From positions 1 to 25,032 of the forward strand of contig CAJKRG010000051.1 of the NCBI GenBank assembly GCA_905202215.1: a stretch of 25,032 nt of DNA, in the 5' to 3' direction. This stretch comes from an uncultured Porphyromonadaceae bacterium (lineage in GTDB: Bacteria; Bacteroidota; Bacteroidia; Bacteroidales; Muribaculaceae). Below the pieces are notes generated by a model. The model saw nothing but the letters and a program-made list of their open reading frames with translations. It did not search any database and was not told the origin of the DNA. Positions 22,436 through 25,032 of this stretch are shown in pieces. Numbering within the stretch: position 1 is the stretch's first letter; every line of letters starts with the position of its first letter. Made by a program: the position numbers and the translations under genes.

Positions 22436-23821
22436 ATGGCGACACAGGAACAAAAAACAAATAACGCAGCAGAAGAGCAGCTGCAATACAAGGCTGGCGA
22501 ATCTTCTCTTAATCCAGCGGATCTTCTTCAGTCCGGACTGAAAGGCCTTGATAAATTCGGCGGATTCCAGCTTATAAAAGGTCTTATCAAAGGCGCTGAG
22601 AACATGGATCCGCGCCGTAAGGCTGTCAAGAATATTTTTCTGACAGATTCTACCTACGACGAAGCCAGAAAGAAGTTCAAGAATGAACTCGAGATGTGGA
22701 TAGAGATTCTTGAGGCCGGAGGCGATGATCCGATGCAGATTATCGAAATGTGCACGGAGAAATGCGAGAAGGCCGAGGAGAACCTCAGCAACAATCTCTT
22801 CAACATACACGAGGAGATCAAGGCTCTTGAGGTGACATATCGCGCACTCGATTCTTTCTTTGCCAATGCAGGCCAGTCGAAAGTCGATTGCATTACATTG
22901 ATGAATGTCGATAAGGCCGAACTTGAGACACATGATTCGGAAGACACTGTCGCAGTAAGAGACGAGCTTGAGAAATATTACGACAGACTCAGCCTCAAGA
23001 ACAATTACAGCCTGATGGTGATACCCGGCTATATGGGTGACAGCGATACGATCCGTATGTGGGCCAATACGGCATACCGGAATAAAGTGCTGCTGGTGAC
23101 GGACTTCAAGGACAGTCTTAATTTCAGCATGCTTAAAGATGAGCTGGACGATGCCAATCTTCAGGGACAGGACGTGCAGCTTGCCAATGTCATCATGACA
23201 TGCAATTATATTCTCGGCCGTAAAAAATCTGAACTTGCCAAGGAAGACGATGACACCTACGTGCCGGCGTCGGCAGCCCTTGCAGGGCGTATGACCAATA
23301 CCGATGAGGTCGTTATCGCGCAGGGCGTTGCCGGAAAGAAATACGGTACGCTGAGCAATGTCAAGGGCGCACGTATGGAAATGCGTAAATCGGAAATTGC
23401 GGCAATAATCGATCAGGGTGTAGTGCCCATTGTGGAAGAGGACGGGCGTGTGATGGCTTTCTCGAACCGTTCGCTGTATAACGGTGCGACTCTGGGTCTG
23501 CAGGAATATCCGATCGTACGTGTGTTCGACTGGATCGGCAAGGTATTCCAGAATTTCTTCAATGACGAGGCCTTCATAAACTGGAATTCCGCTGTAAAAA
23601 GCGAACTTCAGCAGGCTATCCATGATTTTCTGAGCGACTACAAGGGCCCAGGAAAACTTATAGAGAACTATAATCTGAAAGGTATAACCCAGGATCCGAA
23701 AACAAAGGATATTTCGGTGCAGGTGGAGCTAAAGCCTTTCTTCGCTGCGAAGAACTTCCTTATCGAGCTGACCGGACACAACGGTACCGCAGGCGTCGAC
23801 TGGGAACAGAACGTCCAGTAA
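22436..23821 (+). CDS. tssC: T6SS contractile sheath large subunit TssC
   Basis: 461 residues. TssC (VipB) is the main sheath protein. This is the Bacteroidetes form (DUF5458-type). Recognisable parts are the helical N-terminal region (LNPADLLQSGLKGLDKFGGFQLIKGLIKG), the central conserved segment NYSLMVIPGYMGDSDTIRMWANTAYRNKVLLVTDF, and the C-terminal strand region FNDEAFINWNSAVKSELQQAIHDFL with VQVELKPFFAAKNFLIELTGHNG, which carries the beta-strands that interlock neighbouring subunits. It follows tssB by 11 nt and precedes the tube gene by 49 nt. Confidence 0.88.
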   Translation: MATQEQKTNNAAEEQLQYKAGESSLNPADLLQSGLKGLDKFGGFQLIKGLIKGAENMDPRRKAVKNIFLTDSTYDEARKKFKNELEMWIEILEAGGDDPMQIIEMCTEKCEKAEENLSNNLFNIHEEIKALEVTYRALDSFFANAGQSKVDCITLMNVDKAELETHDSEDTVAVRDELEKYYDRLSLKNNYSLMVIPGYMGDSDTIRMWANTAYRNKVLLVTDFKDSLNFSMLKDELDDANLQGQDVQLANVIMTCNYILGRKKSELAKEDDDTYVPASAALAGRMTNTDEVVIAQGVAGKKYGTLSNVKGARMEMRKSEIAAIIDQGVVPIVEEDGRVMAFSNRSLYNGATLGLQEYPIVRVFDWIGKVFQNFFNDEAFINWNSAVKSELQQAIHDFLSDYKGPGKLIENYNLKGITQDPKTKDISVQVELKPFFAAKNFLIELTGHNGTAGVDWEQNVQ

Positions 23822-23870
23822 AAACATATCAGTAACCCCGTTTTTAACTATAAAATAAATTAATTCAATC

Positions 23871-24275
23871 ATGGCAACAAGAACTGCAACAATTTCCGCC
23901 GATGGAATCCAGGAGCGCGAAGTGCTGTTCGTAAAGTACGAACTCAACCAGCAGACCGACGTCGAAGGACAGCCCACCGGCACCACCCGCGGCGGTAAAA
24001 TCACTGTCAAAGTGAAATCGAACGACGATGGCAACACCGATATCCTCGAATGGATGATCGACACCTACATGAGCAAGTCGGGTACAATCTCTTTCCCCAA
24101 CCGTCAGGGTGGCGAAATGAAGCATCTTTCGTTCAAGGAAGGATATGTGGTAGAATATGCAGAGACCTACGACTCTACCAATAGCCTCCTTCAGTATGAG
24201 GAGTTCACAATCTCCGCAAAAGAGATCGCCATCGGCAATGCCCGTCATAACAACCGCTGGACAATCGACAACTAA
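23871..24275 (+). CDS. tssD: T6SS tube protein TssD (Hcp)
   Basis: 134 residues. TssD forms hexameric rings that stack into the inner tube propelled by the sheath. The Bacteroidetes Hcp pattern is clear: REVLFVKYELNQQTDVEGQPTGTTRGGKITVKVKS, DILEWMIDTYMSKSGTISFPNR, LSFKEGYVVEYAETYDSTNS and LQYEEFTISAKEIAIGNARHNNRWTI. The predicted structure is all-beta with one helix. Its codons look more strongly biased than those of its neighbours, as expected for a highly expressed subunit. A GC-rich hairpin follows it before the second copy. Confidence 0.92.
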   Translation: MATRTATISADGIQEREVLFVKYELNQQTDVEGQPTGTTRGGKITVKVKSNDDGNTDILEWMIDTYMSKSGTISFPNRQGGEMKHLSFKEGYVVEYAETYDSTNSLLQYEEFTISAKEIAIGNARHNNRWTIDN

Positions 24276-24283
24276 TCTCATTT

Positions 24284-24318
24284 CTCATCGGAGATACTTT
24301 TTCAGTGTCTCCGGTGAG
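24284..24318 (+). promoter_or_regulatory. Strong hairpin between the two tube genes
   Basis: CTCATCGGAGA (24284-24294) pairs with TCTCCGGTGAG (24308-24318) over 11 bp with one GU pair, around a 13-nt loop. There is no U-run after it, so it is less a terminator than a transcript-end or processing structure that could protect the tssD message and lower expression of genes beyond it. It ends 14 nt before the next start codon. Confidence 0.55.
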
Positions 24319-24332
24319 ACTTTCATTATCAC

Positions 24333-24818
24333 ATGGCTTTACACGGAAGTTTAAAAATTGGCGGCAGAACTTATGGTGTGGTAGAGTGCGAATACAAATT
24401 CACACAGGCTGTCGATGAAACCGGAAAACCGACGTCGCGACCGAACGGAGGAACCATAACCATTGTCATACCATCTACTAATGATGATGATATGTTCTTT
24501 TACAACTGGATGTTCCATAAATCCGAGGTCAAGGCAGGCATTTTGAGATTCCGGTTGTATTCCAATGAAAATAAGATCAGTTACAAAACGGTAAGTTTTG
24601 CAAATGCCTATTGCATCGAGCTTCGCGATTATTTTAATGACCATGACGCGAAACTGATGTATACGACAATCAAGATTTCCGCGCAGGTCATTCGTGTCGG
24701 AGGCGCCGATTCGTCGACTTTCACCAACGCATGGACGAACGACCCGATAGATATGCTGAGCTCCAATCTTGCGGAGTATGTCAAAGATGCGATAGCGGAC
24801 AAGTTGATTCCATTGTAA
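24333..24818 (+). CDS. Second TssD (Hcp)-like protein with C-terminal extension
   Basis: 161 residues, clearly a paralogue of the preceding tube protein: LKIGGRTYGVVECEYKFTQAVDETGKPTSRPNGGTITIVIPS, FFYNWMFHKSEVKAGILRFRLYS, VSFANAYCIELRDYFNDHDAKLMYTTIKISAQVIRVGG. After the point where the first copy ends it has about 24 more residues (PIDMLSSNLAEYVKDAIADKLIPL), probably an amphipathic helix. Sequence identity to the first copy is low. It may be a specialised ring at the tube tip, an effector-carrying Hcp, or a chaperone-like adaptor. T6SS membership is firm; the particular role is open. Confidence 0.82.
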   Translation: MALHGSLKIGGRTYGVVECEYKFTQAVDETGKPTSRPNGGTITIVIPSTNDDDMFFYNWMFHKSEVKAGILRFRLYSNENKISYKTVSFANAYCIELRDYFNDHDAKLMYTTIKISAQVIRVGGADSSTFTNAWTNDPIDMLSSNLAEYVKDAIADKLIPL

Positions 24819-24950
24819 AGATATATCTGAATTTAACTTGATAAAATTCACAGGCGGCTTTTGTTAAGTTAATCATGGGACATCATTCAATCTTAAATCA
24901 GACCCGGGAACAGATCCTTTTAAACTAATCCGGACATACTCTGAAAATTC

Positions 24951-25032
24951 ATGTCAACGACGATTTCAAGATTCAATCTTACTATCGATGATGCGAAGTC
25001 TGAGAACTTCTTGATCGAGATAGACGGGGAGC
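24951..25032 (+). CDS. Start of a further T6SS-operon gene, truncated by the window end
   Basis: ATG 24951 opens a frame that runs off the window after 27 codons (MSTTISRFNLTIDDAKSENF and on to DGE). The beginning looks like a beta-strand-rich domain, as in VgrG-type spike proteins or another tube-related component, but too little is seen to decide. It lies 132 nt after the second tube gene. That gap has a weak AACTT/AAGTT inverted repeat and no clear promoter. Confidence 0.55.
   Translation, partial: MSTTISRFNLTIDDAKSENFLIEIDGE

Noticed and set aside
22217..23623. 468-codon open frame on the minus strand
   Set aside because: Antisense to tssB/tssC. The tssC frame has clear sheath-protein motifs and correct spacing to tssB; the antisense frame has none.
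24874..24927. 17-codon frame (MGHHSILNQ...) between the second tube gene and the last gene
   Set aside because: Too short, without coding features or a conserved neighbour position; probably chance.

Overview
The window comes from a Bacteroidales bacterium, probably a gut Muribaculaceae-type member (the order is well supported; the family is inferred from balanced base composition and gene content). The grounds are a PorQ homologue of the type IX secretion system, a Bacteroidetes-type (subtype iii) T6SS, an UpxY-like NusG paralogue, and repeated matches to the Bacteroidetes promoter form TTTG - about 20 nt - TAnnTTTG. No rRNA, tRNA, CRISPR or intact IS was found.

Layout. (1) 1-1298: the 3' part of an amidophosphoribosyltransferase faces an OmpA-like envelope gene across a bidirectional terminator. 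(2) 5513-2146, minus strand: a tightly coupled housekeeping operon porQ - cmk - ispH - DEDDh exonuclease - small lipoprotein, in which the last four genes overlap by ATGA. (3) 11518-5573, minus strand: the branched-chain amino acid operon ilvD - ilvB - ilvN - acyl-ACP thioesterase - ilvC, with a textbook promoter. (4) 12986-11649 nhaD antiporter, divergent from surE (13240-14022). (5) 14297-14710 a four-helix DUF4405-like membrane protein. (6) 14885-18684: two overlapping regulator genes (WYL, then AraC) diverge from an RNA-repair pair, rtcB - prfH. Both promoters share an intergenic region with a perfect 8+8 palindrome. (7) 18685-19010: a gene-free leader. (8) 19011 to the end: upxY-like NusG paralogue - tssH - tssB - tssC - tssD - tssD2 - start of another gene, the head of a T6SS operon running out of the window.

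The most interesting part is the 326-bp leader before the T6SS operon. Two 16-bp perfect inverted repeats (18776-18791 and 18964-18979) enclose about 170 bp holding a good Bacteroidetes promoter that points AWAY from the operon as sequenced. Inversion between the repeats would put it about 60 bp ahead of the NusG-paralogue start codon. This is the logic of Bacteroides capsule loci (invertible promoter - UpxY antiterminator - long operon), here placed before a T6SS. If right, the whole secretion machine is phase variable and this assembly shows the OFF state. In that state the promoter fires antisense toward prfH. No recombinase is encoded here, so it would have to act in trans.

A second system is the rtcB-prfH cassette. 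PrfH is a release-factor-like protein with a GGQ motif, and RtcB is an RNA ligase. In related systems the pair rescues and repairs ribosomes whose 16S rRNA has been cut at the decoding centre. Here it appears to be controlled by a divergent WYL/AraC pair rather than the sigma54 activator RtcR.
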